A model generated the notes under the pieces. That model was not told the DNA's origin, did not search any database, and saw nothing but the letters and a program-made list of their open reading frames with translations. A program made the position numbers and the translations under genes. Shown one piece after another: positions 56,632 through 64,000 of a DNA stretch of 64,000 bases. Source of the DNA: Massilia atriviolacea (GTDB lineage Bacteria > Pseudomonadota > Gammaproteobacteria > Burkholderiales > Burkholderiaceae_D); NCBI RefSeq assembly GCF_003953935.1, contig NZ_RXLQ01000008.1, forward strand, positions 186,001-250,000, read 5' to 3'. Numbering within the stretch: position 1 is the stretch's first letter; each line of letters starts with the position of its first letter.

Positions 56632-57980
56632 GCGACGGTCTCGTTGTCAAAATGATGCAGGCGGCCTTCGGTGAACACGCTGAGCGGGATGACGGCGTCA
56701 CCGTCCCACTCGGCCATGACCGTGAGCGGGTGGCCGCCGCTGAGCGCGAGTAGCGGCCACAGGTGGCGGAACCCCGCGTGCAGCGGCACGATGCGGCCGT
56801 CAGCGCCTTCCAGGTGCGGCGCGGCACCGGCGCGCGGCACCACGGCGTCGAGCAGCAGCGGAAAGCGGTCGAGGAAGGGGTTGCGCGCCAGCGCATCGGC
56901 GTAGGCCGCCAGCGCGGCATCGAGCGTGGGGGCGGGCGCCGGAGTCGTGTCGAGCGGGGCAAAGGCATCCTGTTGCCTGATCAATGCGCGCAGCGGGTAG
57001 GCGCTCGGATAAAAACACAGCTCGCCGTCGAACTCGGTGGCGGGCGCGAGCACCTTGTCGTAGCCCTGGGTGCCGGCGGCGTAGTGCATGATCGTCGCCC
57101 AGCGTCCGCTCCTTGTCCCGCGCAGCCAGCTGGTGCGCGCGCGCACGCGTTCGCTGTCGCTGGTGTGCTGGGCCAGCACCTGCCAGCGGTCCTGCACGCC
57201 GGCCTGGGCCAGCACGTCCTCCTGGCTGACGGTCCAGCCGACCAGGGCGCGCACGTCGCTTTGCAGTGGCGGCGCCAGGTCCGGCAGGCGGCGGCAGGCG
57301 CTGCCGAGCAGGTAGAGGGAGGCCAGTTCGCGCGCCAGCCGGGTTTCCCAGTCGGGCAGCCTGGTATCGAAGCACATGCCGCTGGCGCGGCGCAGGCGCG
57401 CAGCCAGGCCGCCGGCCTGGGCGTCGACCATGCGCGCGGCAATGTCGTTCCAGAATGCCGGGCCGCGCGCGCGCACGGTCGACAAGCCTTCGCGCGCCAG
57501 GTCTTCCAGCCAGGTTTGCAGCTCGACGATGCCGGCTGCCACCTTGTTGTCGCGCTTTTCTTCGCGCTTGTGCGCGGCCGCAGCCTGGGCGGCGGCTTGT
57601 TCGGGCGTGGCGGCGGCTTTCTCGGCGGCGCTCTGCTGTTTCTTCTCGCTGCGCTGCTGGCGGCCGTCGAGCCAGTCGCTGACCCACTGCGGCGCCGGCC
57701 CGGCGGCAAACAGCGCTGCATGACTGGCCAGTAATAAGTACAGGCCGATTCCGTGCTTGCACGGAAACTTACGGCTGGGGCAGGAACACTTGAAGGCCGG
57801 CTCGCCGAGGTCGATCTGGGTACGGTAGGGAACTTTGCCGCTGCCCTGGCATTCGCCCCACACGGCGCTGTCGGTCCGGCCCAGCTTGCCCCACTTCGCG
57901 GGCCCGGCCAGCTGGCTGCCGGCTTTGGCGGAACTCGCATCGGGCGCCAGTGCGAGGATTTGATCGGCGTTCAAAGTCAT
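56628..57980 (-). CDS. SWIM zinc-finger protein, first gene of the five-gene operon
   Basis: A 450-residue protein. The N-terminal SWIM motif is complete: FKCSCPSRKFPCKHGIGLYLL gives CxCx6CxH with Cys65, Cys67, Cys74, His76. A charged Lys/Gln/Ala-rich coiled stretch (about 100-140) follows, then a helical C-terminal domain of unknown type. SWIM modules bind DNA or proteins. The start at 57980 gives MTLNADQILALAPD. An upstream extension to 58520 crosses the preceding gap and is rejected. The 232-bp gap 57981-58212 should hold the operon promoter; I could not pick a firm -35/-10 pair. Confidence 0.82.
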   Translation of the reverse strand: MTLNADQILALAPDASSAKAGSQLAGPAKWGKLGRTDSAVWGECQGSGKVPYRTQIDLGEPAFKCSCPSRKFPCKHGIGLYLLLASHAALFAAGPAPQWVSDWLDGRQQRSEKKQQSAAEKAAATPEQAAAQAAAAHKREEKRDNKVAAGIVELQTWLEDLAREGLSTVRARGPAFWNDIAARMVDAQAGGLAARLRRASGMCFDTRLPDWETRLARELASLYLLGSACRRLPDLAPPLQSDVRALVGWTVSQEDVLAQAGVQDRWQVLAQHTSDSERVRARTSWLRGTRSGRWATIMHYAAGTQGYDKVLAPATEFDGELCFYPSAYPLRALIRQQDAFAPLDTTPAPAPTLDAALAAYADALARNPFLDRFPLLLDAVVPRAGAAPHLEGADGRIVPLHAGFRHLWPLLALSGGHPLTVMAEWDGDAVIPLSVFTEGRLHHFDNETVA

Positions 57981-58212
57981 GGAGGGAACAATGCCGATGG
58001 CCAAAGACCGTTGGCAAATGATTAAAGCCAGTAAATTAACCTCTGGCGTTGTTTTTGGGAAGACCTTTTTTGCGGGAAAGCCAGGTGCGGCAGGGGACGC
58101 TGCGGCAAGGGGGGAAGGCGCGGCGCACCGCGCCGCGTGGGGCGCGAGTGCGGGCTGGCGCGTTGCGAACCCGCATGGCGGGTCCGGCGTGATGCGCTGC
58201 CCAGGCGGCGCC

Positions 58213-59712
58213 TCAGGCGTAACCGGTCCAGAGCGCTGTCGCTCGGGCGAACACGGCGGCGCCGACCTGTTCGCCGAGCCTGCGTCCCTCGGCGCTGGCG
58301 CGCTCGAAATGGATGCCGGCGTACACGCGCGCGATGCCGGCCTCGGCCACGGCGTCGCTGAAGGTGTCCCAGGCCAGGGTGAGCGGCGCTGCCGGCAGGG
58401 CCGGGTCGAACAGCAGCGAACGGGCCGGCACGGTGACCGCGTGCCTGAACGAATCGCTGCCGGTAAAGCGGCGCAGTATCTCGGCCGAGGCGGCGCTGAA
58501 GGTGCTGTGGCCCGAGACATGGTCGGGGAAGGCGGGCGTGGGCGCGCTCGCCGGATGGAAGGGCATCCATGCTTCGCCGGCGACCGGGCGCAGTCCGCCG
58601 GCCGGACCCTGGGGCCCGAAGCTCTGGATGACGCGGCCCTGCATCAGGTAGCGGATGGCGCTGATCGGGCGCGCCGAATCGTAGGCGCGCTTGGCGTCCC
58701 ACGCGGCAATGCTGGCGTCGAGCACCGCGTTGGACAGGGCGAAGAAGAGTTTGACGTCCTCATCGTCGGTGTAGGCATGGCGCTGCGCGATGAGCTGGGC
58801 GAAGCGGCACCAGTAGTTGCCGGGCAGTTCGCCGGTGGAGCCGCCCGCCCAGAAATCGGCGATCGCCTTCTGGCGCTCGGTCAGCCTGGCCTGGGTCTGC
58901 ACGACGTGTTCCGCCTGGTCGAGGAAGGCCTGGCTGCCGAAAGCGGCCGGCGCGGGCGGGCGGAACTGGCTGCCGGCGCCGAGCGCGAACGGACGCACCT
59001 GGCCCCAGAACGGCGTCAGATAGACTTGCGTGCGGCGCACACCGGCGCCATCGTCGAAGGACAGCGGCTGCCAGCGGTCGGGGTAGGGGATGCCGGCGCG
59101 CGTGGCGGGCACGCTCACCAGCAGCGGCGGATTGCGCGGCTGGTAGCCGCTGTAGTCGGCGAAGGGCACGCCGCCGGCAGTCCGTTTGCCGTCCTGGTTG
59201 GCGCCGTCGTTGCGGCGCTGGTCCAGCACCGCGTGCGCGGCAATCGTGCCGAGGCGCGGTGCGGTGGCCGTGTTGTCGAAGGCGTCGATCGGCCTGCTGC
59301 CGAGCCTGGCAAGGTGCGCGTCGAAGGCGGCCTGCTGCGCGGGAAACTGGTCGAGCAGGGCCGCGTAGGCGGCGAAGCTCATCGCCAGCGCCTTGTTGGC
59401 CGCAGTGCGTTCCAGGGACGGCCTGCGCAACTGGGCGCCCAGGTACTGGCCGAGGGCCACGCTGTCGTAGGCGGCCCAGGCTTCGTACATGGCGCTGTGC
59501 ACGATCGCCACTGCGCGCGCCGCGATGGGCGGCGGCATGCGGAGGGCGCGCACTGCGTCGAGTGCGCTGTTGTTCCACGCAATCACCGTTCCCGACTGCG
59601 TGGGCTGTTCCGGCTGGAAAGGCGGCGGCGCCTCGTCCGAGCCGCCGCATGCCGTCAGGGCGCTGCCGAGGGCGGCAGCGCCGCTCAGCGTTAAGAAGGT
59701 GCGTCGTTGCAT
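58213..59712 (-). CDS. Vanadium-dependent haloperoxidase-like (PAP2 superfamily) exported protein
   Basis: A 499-residue protein with a twin-arginine signal (QRRTFLTLSGAAALGSALTAC) that also ends in a lipobox-like LTAC. The three parts of the vanadate/phosphate pocket are visible: KRAYDSARPISAIR (Lys and Arg), FPDHVSGHSTFSAA (Ser, Gly, His) and ARVYAGIHFERA (Arg and the vanadate-ligand His). The Asp often found after this His is Ala here. It could be a haloperoxidase or an acid phosphatase relative. It lies upstream of the SWIM operon on the same strand, separated by 232 bp. Confidence 0.85.
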   Translation of the reverse strand: MQRRTFLTLSGAAALGSALTACGGSDEAPPPFQPEQPTQSGTVIAWNNSALDAVRALRMPPPIAARAVAIVHSAMYEAWAAYDSVALGQYLGAQLRRPSLERTAANKALAMSFAAYAALLDQFPAQQAAFDAHLARLGSRPIDAFDNTATAPRLGTIAAHAVLDQRRNDGANQDGKRTAGGVPFADYSGYQPRNPPLLVSVPATRAGIPYPDRWQPLSFDDGAGVRRTQVYLTPFWGQVRPFALGAGSQFRPPAPAAFGSQAFLDQAEHVVQTQARLTERQKAIADFWAGGSTGELPGNYWCRFAQLIAQRHAYTDDEDVKLFFALSNAVLDASIAAWDAKRAYDSARPISAIRYLMQGRVIQSFGPQGPAGGLRPVAGEAWMPFHPASAPTPAFPDHVSGHSTFSAASAEILRRFTGSDSFRHAVTVPARSLLFDPALPAAPLTLAWDTFSDAVAEAGIARVYAGIHFERASAEGRRLGEQVGAAVFARATALWTGYA

Positions 59713-60034
59713 GATCGATTCCCTGTGAGAGGCTTCCGGCCGGGAAGCGCGGGGATGCCGGCAAGTGCGGTGCGGTGAAGGGCATACGTGCGGACGATAG
59801 CCTGCCGCCGCCGGACAAGTGTTGCGCCGACTCACGGGGGGGCCTGCAGCAGCCTCAGTGTCACGGCGCAGTGCGTCTTCAGCCCCGGCATGGCCGGCGC
59901 TTGCGATATCGCGCAAGACAGATTCGGGCGCTGTCCGGCCGGCGCCGCCGCCAGGGACAGCCTGCCCGCCATCTCTGGTACGGCGCTGCGGCAACGCTGT
60001 AAAATACTTCTCTTTATCTCAGCATACCGATCCC

Positions 60035-61429
60035 ATGACCGTCGTCCGCACCCGTTTTGCCCCCAGCCCTACCGGCTACCTCCACCTTGGCGGCGCCCGC
60101 ACCGCGCTCTACAGCTGGGCGTATGCCCGCCATTTCGGCGGCACCTTCGTCCTGCGTATCGAAGATACCGACGTCGAGCGTTCCACCCCGGAAGCGGTGC
60201 AAGCCATTATCGAAGGCATGCAGTGGCTCGGCCTGGCGCACGACGAAGGCCCGTTCTATCAGATGCAGCGCATGGAGCGCTACCGCGAGGTGCTGGCCCA
60301 GATGCTCGACGCCGGCAGCGCCTACCACTGTTATTCCTCCAAGGAAGAAGTCGACGCCATGCGCGAGCGCTTTAGCGCCGCGGGCGACAAGCCGCGCTAC
60401 GACGGCACCTGGCGTCCGGAACCGGGCAAGACCTTGCCGCCGGTCCCTGCCGACCGTGAGCCGGTGGTGCGCTTCAAGAATCCGCTCGACGGCGACGTGA
60501 CCTGGAACGATGTGGTCAAGGGGCCGATCACGATTGCCAACAAGGAACTAGACGACCTGGTGATCGCCCGTCCGGGCGGCGTGCCGACCTATAACTTCTG
60601 CGTGGCGGTCGACGACTGGGACATGCAGATCACCCACGTGCTGCGCGGCGACGACCACGTCAATAACACCCCGCGCCAGATCAATATCCTGCGCGCGATC
60701 GGTGCGCCGCTGCCCGAGTACGGCCACCTGCCGATGATCCTCGATCATGAAGGCAAAAAACTGTCGAAGCGCACGTCCGCCGTCAGCGTCATGGATTACC
60801 CGGCCAAGGGTATCTTGCCGGAAGCCATGTTGAACTACCTGGCGCGCCTGGGCTGGAGCCACGGCGACGATGAAATCTTCTCGATGGCGCAGTTCTGCGC
60901 ATGGTTCAACACCGATCACCTGACCAGTTCGGCTGCACAGTTCGACCTGGAAAAACTGGCCTGGCTGAACAACCACTATATCAAGCAAGCCGATAACACC
61001 CGCCTGGCCGCGCTGGCGCGTCCGCTGATGGAAGCGCAGGGCGCCCGGTTCGACGGCGCGCCCGACCTGGCCGCCGCGCTGGCGCTGATGAAGGACCGCA
61101 CCAATACCGTCAACGAACTGGCCGACGCCGCCATGCTGTTCTACCGCACGCCGCAGCCGGACGCGGCGCTGATGACCCAGCACCTGACGGATGCCGTCAA
61201 GCCGGCCCTGGCCCAGTTCGCCGAGCGTTGCGCCACGGTCGAGTGGACCCGCGAAGCGCTGGCCGCGATGATCAAGGAAGTGCTCGCCGCTCACACGATC
61301 AAGATGCCGGTGCTGGCGATGCCGCTGCGCCTCTTGCTGACCGGCCAGTTGCAGACGCCGGCCATCGATGCGGTGCTGGTGCTGCTGGGACGCGAGCTGG
61401 TCCTGTCGCGCCTGAAAGCCGCAGTGTAA
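60035..61429 (+). CDS. gltX: Glutamyl-tRNA synthetase
   Basis: A 464-residue class Ib synthetase. The HIGH-like motif is in [17 protein letters not shown] and the KMSKS loop in [14 protein letters not shown]. Length and C-terminal anticodon-binding region fit the discriminating bacterial GluRS. The ATG at 60035 is chosen; the frame extends open to 59819 without a ribosome-binding site. Three tRNA-Glu genes lie just downstream. Confidence 0.97.
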   Translation: MTVVRTRFAPSPTGYLHLGGARTALYSWAYARHFGGTFVLRIEDTDVERSTPEAVQAIIEGMQWLGLAHDEGPFYQMQRMERYREVLAQMLDAGSAYHCYSSKEEVDAMRERFSAAGDKPRYDGTWRPEPGKTLPPVPADREPVVRFKNPLDGDVTWNDVVKGPITIANKELDDLVIARPGGVPTYNFCVAVDDWDMQITHVLRGDDHVNNTPRQINILRAIGAPLPEYGHLPMILDHEGKKLSKRTSAVSVMDYPAKGILPEAMLNYLARLGWSHGDDEIFSMAQFCAWFNTDHLTSSAAQFDLEKLAWLNNHYIKQADNTRLAALARPLMEAQGARFDGAPDLAAALALMKDRTNTVNELADAAMLFYRTPQPDAALMTQHLTDAVKPALAQFAERCATVEWTREALAAMIKEVLAAHTIKMPVLAMPLRLLLTGQLQTPAIDAVLVLLGRELVLSRLKAAV

Positions 61430-61447
61430 ATTGTTTTTGCCGGGGCT

Positions 61448-61475
61448 TTGCATATTGCAAGCCCTAGTATATAAT
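61448..61475 (+). promoter_or_regulatory. Promoter of the tRNA cluster
   Basis: TTGCAT, a 16-bp spacer and TATAAT (61470-61475) place the start about 15 bp before the first tRNA-Ala. An imperfect hairpin with GGGCTT/AAGCCC arms overlaps it (61443-61464) and may end gltX transcripts. Confidence 0.6.
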
Positions 61476-61493
61476 TCTGCTTCTTCGACGGAC

Positions 61494-61569
<76 letters not shown>

Positions 61570-61628
61570 CTAATCGAAGCAGTTGTAATGTGTTGCAGGT
61601 AGATGCCACTACCTGATTGCAGTATCGG

Positions 61629-61704
61629 GTCCCCATCGTCTAGAGGCCTAGGACATCACCCTTTCACGGTGAGTACAGGGGTTCGAATCCCCTTGGGGAC
61701 GCCA
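61629..61704 (+). tRNA. tRNA-Glu (TTC), first copy
   Basis: 76 nt with encoded CCA. Acceptor GTCCCCA pairs with TGGGGAC; anticodon TTC lies in CCCTTTCACGG; T arm GGGGTTCGAATCCCC. Nearly identical to E. coli tRNA-Glu. Confidence 0.97.
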
Positions 61705-61803
61705 GGAATAAAGCAGTATGCAGTATGCAGTAAGTTGTAACTAGTAACTGGTAAGTAGCAGCAAGATGCAGTATAATGCAGCCGCAGTTTAGTACCGCTA
61801 AAC

Positions 61804-61826
61804 GCCCTGACAAGTCAGGGTTTTTT
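61804..61826 (+). terminator. Intrinsic terminator between two tRNA-Glu genes
   Basis: CCCTGAC pairs with GTCAGGG (61805-61820) and is followed by six T. A TATAAT at 61772-61777 just upstream could make a very short transcript or re-initiate the second tRNA set. The rest of the 174-bp spacer has short GCAGTAT repeats. Confidence 0.75.
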
Positions 61827-61878
61827 ATTGGTGCAGCAGGGCAGCTCAGGATGTAGAATACGTCCAGGACAGATTTCT

Positions 61879-61954
61879 GTCCCCATCGTCTAGAGGCCTA
61901 GGACATCACCCTTTCACGGTGAGTACAGGGGTTCGAATCCCCTTGGGGACGCCA
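61879..61954 (+). tRNA. tRNA-Glu (TTC), second copy
   Basis: Identical in sequence to the copy at 61629. It lies after the intrinsic terminator, so it needs read-through or its own promoter. Confidence 0.97.
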
Positions 61955-62019
61955 GTTTTACCAGGGAGTCGTTGAAACGGTTCCTTGTTATTCCAGCGCC
62001 AGGTAGTTCGCGTTACATG

Positions 62020-62095
<76 letters not shown>

Positions 62096-62150
62096 AGTTT
62101 TGATGTAGAAGTACATTGCAGGTAGTTGCCGCTACCTGACAACAGTTCAG

Positions 62151-62226
62151 GTCCCCATCGTCTAGAGGCCTAGGACATCACCCTTTCACGGTGAGTACAG
62201 GGGTTCGAATCCCCTTGGGGACGCCA
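62151..62226 (+). tRNA. tRNA-Glu (TTC), third copy
   Basis: Identical to the other two copies. The 55-bp spacer before it shares TTGCAGGTAG and CTACCTGA with the spacer between the first Ala and Glu, showing duplication of an Ala-Glu unit. Confidence 0.97.
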
Positions 62227-62231
62227 GTCAG

Positions 62232-62262
62232 TGCAAAAAGCCGCCTTGTGCGGCTTTTTGCA
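62232..62262 (+). terminator. Strong terminator of the tRNA cluster
   Basis: A perfect 13-bp inverted repeat, TGCAAAAAGCCGC with loop CTTGT, has A-run and T-run arms and lies 5 bp after the last tRNA. It can work in both directions. Confidence 0.85.
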
Positions 62263-62297
62263 TTCCGAGCGCCGCTAGCTTGGCGTCGTCCCCGGTG

Positions 62298-62324
62298 CGT
62301 CATCCCGCCTGCGCGGGGATGGCG
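62298..62324. repeat. REP-like hairpin before earP
   Basis: CGTCATCCCGCCTGCGCGGGGATGGCG is an imperfect inverted repeat sharing the CCCGCCTGCGCGGG core with the hairpin at 18201. It lies 43 bp before the earP start. Confidence 0.5.
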
Positions 62325-62366
62325 GTTTTCAAGTCAGCGGTTTTATGCTCGGAGCGATCATTCCTC

Positions 62367-63539
62367 ATGCCTCTTACTGATCCAGCACTCACCCTCGCCC
62401 TGTTTTGCCGGGTCGTCGACAACTACGGCGACATCGGCATTTGCTGGCGCCTGGCGCGCCAGCTGCAGCGCGAGCACGGCATCGTCGTCACCCTGTGGGT
62501 CGACGACCTGCGCAGTTTCCAGCGCATCTGCCCGCAGATCGACCCCGCCGCCGCGCTGCAGCAGGTCGAAGGCATCGGCGTGCGCCACTGGGCCGGCCAG
62601 GATGGGCAGTTCGCTCCAGCGGACATCGCCGATATCGTCATCGAATTTTTCGCCTGCGACATCCCGCCCGGCTACATCGACGCCATGGCCCGCTGCCAAC
62701 CGCGCCCGGTCTGGTTCAACCTGGAAGGCTTGACGGCCGAAGAGTGGGTCGAAGGTTGCCACACCTTGCCGTCGACGCATCCGCGCCTGCCGCTGACCAA
62801 GTATTTCTTCTTTCCGGGCTTTACCGCCAAAACAGGCGGCCTGATGCGCGAAGCGGCGCTCGACGAGGCGCGCCGCCAGTTCCAGCAAGACCGCGCCGGC
62901 ATGGCCGCTTTCCTGGGTCGTTTCGGCGTCACGCCGCAAGAGATGGCCTCGACCACAATCTCGCTGTTCTGCTATCCGCACGCCCCGGTCGCCGACCTGT
63001 TCGCCGCCTGGCAGGGCGGGGCGCACGCCGTCACCTGCCTGGTGCCGGAAGGCGTGGCGAAGGAGGTGGTCGCGCATTTCCTGGAGGCGCCTGCCAACGC
63101 CGGCGCTTCCCGCGCGCGCGGCGCGCTGACCGTGCGCGTGCTTCCCTTCGTCGCCCAGCCCGACTACGACCGCCTGCTGTGGGCCTGCGACCTGAACTTC
63201 GTGCGCGGCGAGGATTCCTTCGTGCGCGCGCAGTGGGCCGGCCGCCCGTTCATCTGGCATATCTACCCGCAAGATGACAATCTGCACCACAAGAAGCTGC
63301 GCGCCTTCCTGCAGCGCTACGCCATCGGGCGCGACAGCCTGTCCGCGCTGACGCTGTGCTGGAACGGCGCCGCCGCGGGCGGCGCCGGCCCGGGCGCCTT
63401 GTGGCCGGCATTTCATGCCGCCATGCCCGAATCGCATGCCCATGCCGCCGAATGGCAGCGCCAGATGTTGGCAAACGGCGATCTGACCAGTAATTTGCTG
63501 AACTTTGCCTCTTCGCTTAGGTCATCGCGCCCCGGATAA
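62367..63539 (+). CDS. earP: EF-P arginine rhamnosyltransferase EarP
   Basis: A 390-residue inverting GT-B enzyme of family GT104. The N-terminal catalytic Asp lies in CRVVDNYGDIGICWRLARQL, and the C-terminal nucleotide-sugar site in NFVRGEDSFVRAQWAGRPFIWHIYPQ with the conserved Glu. It transfers rhamnose from dTDP-rhamnose to Arg32 of EF-P. The neighbouring efp has Arg32, which confirms the call. The ATG at 62367 gives the family start; the frame is open to 62280 across the hairpin. Confidence 0.95.
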   Translation: MPLTDPALTLALFCRVVDNYGDIGICWRLARQLQREHGIVVTLWVDDLRSFQRICPQIDPAAALQQVEGIGVRHWAGQDGQFAPADIADIVIEFFACDIPPGYIDAMARCQPRPVWFNLEGLTAEEWVEGCHTLPSTHPRLPLTKYFFFPGFTAKTGGLMREAALDEARRQFQQDRAGMAAFLGRFGVTPQEMASTTISLFCYPHAPVADLFAAWQGGAHAVTCLVPEGVAKEVVAHFLEAPANAGASRARGALTVRVLPFVAQPDYDRLLWACDLNFVRGEDSFVRAQWAGRPFIWHIYPQDDNLHHKKLRAFLQRYAIGRDSLSALTLCWNGAAAGGAGPGALWPAFHAAMPESHAHAAEWQRQMLANGDLTSNLLNFASSLRSSRPG

Positions 63540-63542
63540 GGT

Positions 63543-63548
63543 ACAATA
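63543..63548 (+). promoter_or_regulatory. Possible -10 box for efp
   Basis: TACAAT lies three bases after the earP stop and about 110 bp before efp. The -35 match is weak. Confidence 0.35.
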
Positions 63549-63618
63549 TTCGGTTAATTTCCAAGGTATTTTTACCCGATCAAACGTGAGCTTTTGGCGT
63601 CAAGCCAGCAGGCGACAG

Positions 63619-63660
63619 ATGATTTTTATGCAACCCACTTTTTACGTACACTCTTTATGA
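63619..63660 (+). other. Possible 13-codon leader ORF overlapping the efp start
   Basis: ATG at 63619 opens a 13-codon frame (MIFMQPTFYVHSL) whose TGA overlaps the efp ATG as ATGA. The ribosome-binding site is weak. It may be chance. Confidence 0.25.
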
Positions 63661-64000
63661 AACCTGCAAAAGAAATTCGTGTTGGCAACATCATTATGGT
63701 TGACAGCAAGCCTATGATCGTGTTGCGTTCCGATGTCAACGGCTCCAGCCGCACGGGCTTCACCTACAAATGGAAGATGAAGAATCTTCTGAACAATAGC
63801 CCAATGGAAAACGTGTTCCGTGGCGACGACAAGTTCGACGTCGTCGTGCTGGACAAGAAGCCGGTCACCTACTCGTACTTCGCCGATCCGCTGTTCGTCT
63901 TCATGGACGCCGAATACAACCAGTATGAAATCGAAGAAGAAAACCTGGGCGATGCACTGCATTACCTGAAGGACGGCATGGAATGCGAAGCCGTGTTCTA
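63657..64000 (+). CDS. efp: Elongation factor P, N-terminal part (cut by window edge)
   Basis: The first 114 codons of EF-P are present: KOW-like domain KPAKEIRVGNIIMVDSKPM, then the OB domain. The tip of the first loop is VNGSSRTGF with Arg32, so this is the rhamnosylated type and not the lysyl-lysine type. EF-P relieves ribosome stalling at polyproline. The gene runs off the right edge. Confidence 0.97.
   Translation, partial: MKPAKEIRVGNIIMVDSKPMIVLRSDVNGSSRTGFTYKWKMKNLLNNSPMENVFRGDDKFDVVVLDKKPVTYSYFADPLFVFMDAEYNQYEIEEENLGDALHYLKDGMECEAVF

Noticed and set aside
53945-56968. A 1007-codon single frame that could be read as a fusion of the ATPase with an upstream domain
   Set aside because: Only the part from 55036 has AAA+ sequence and an AGGAG-preceded ATG. 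The upstream part is a shifted reading of the DUF5691 and SWIM genes.

Overview
This 64 kb window looks like chromosomal DNA of a high-GC betaproteobacterium of the family Oxalobacteraceae (Massilia, Duganella, Janthinobacterium or a close relative). The inference rests on protein similarity and gene order seen here: flhDC - methyltransferase - motAB - che in one run, EarP with an Arg32-type EF-P, a DUF3460-scpA-panC group, and kynUA. No species can be named. Most of the window is dense core-genome sequence. I see no prophage, plasmid origin, integrase, intact transposase or CRISPR array.

Layout. 1-1395: end of a lysine/diaminopimelate pair (dapD partial, dapC). 1456-7355: an AraC-type regulator divergent from a three-gene operon (alkyl-DHAP-synthase-like flavoprotein, glycerol-3-phosphate dehydrogenase-like protein, FGGY kinase). 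7330-12392: BluB and an RsbQ-like hydrolase, an unknown membrane protein, an aminotransferase and a RidA protein. 12739-16177: a threonine-dehydratase-like enzyme coupled to an EamA exporter, divergent from a MocR regulator. 16256-23066: htpG, a small hydrolase, a secreted GH5 enzyme with two carbohydrate-binding domains, and kynU-kynA. 23067-23937 is a gene-poor gap with a subtilase relic and two FliA-like promoter motifs. 23938-38510 is a motility and chemotaxis block entirely on the plus strand: master regulator, stator, the full Che adaptation and excitation set, one chemoreceptor, two CheY and two CheZ-motif proteins. 38535-40246 holds repeats and two small genes. 40286-50468 is mixed housekeeping (panC, scpA, metG, an Mrp/ApbC ATPase) and secreted proteins. 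50514-57980 is a tightly overlapped five-gene minus-strand operon: SWIM zinc finger, DUF5691, MoxR-like AAA+ ATPase, DUF5682, VWA. 58213-64000 has a vanadium-haloperoxidase-like protein, gltX, five tRNA genes, earP and the start of efp.

The most interesting parts are: (i) the five-gene MoxR/VWA/SWIM operon of unknown function; (ii) a repeat family with ends AACCGGGGTCAGAGC, present as a solo element, as a compact palindrome and as a four-copy 202-bp tandem array; (iii) the flavoprotein/dehydrogenase/kinase operon, whose substrate is unknown; and (iv) a second protein carrying the CheZ phosphatase motif, encoded beside motB.

Calls were made by reading translations and recognising families. 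No database search was run, so family names rest on motif recognition and operon logic. Very long reading frames opposite real genes are products of high GC content and were left out.
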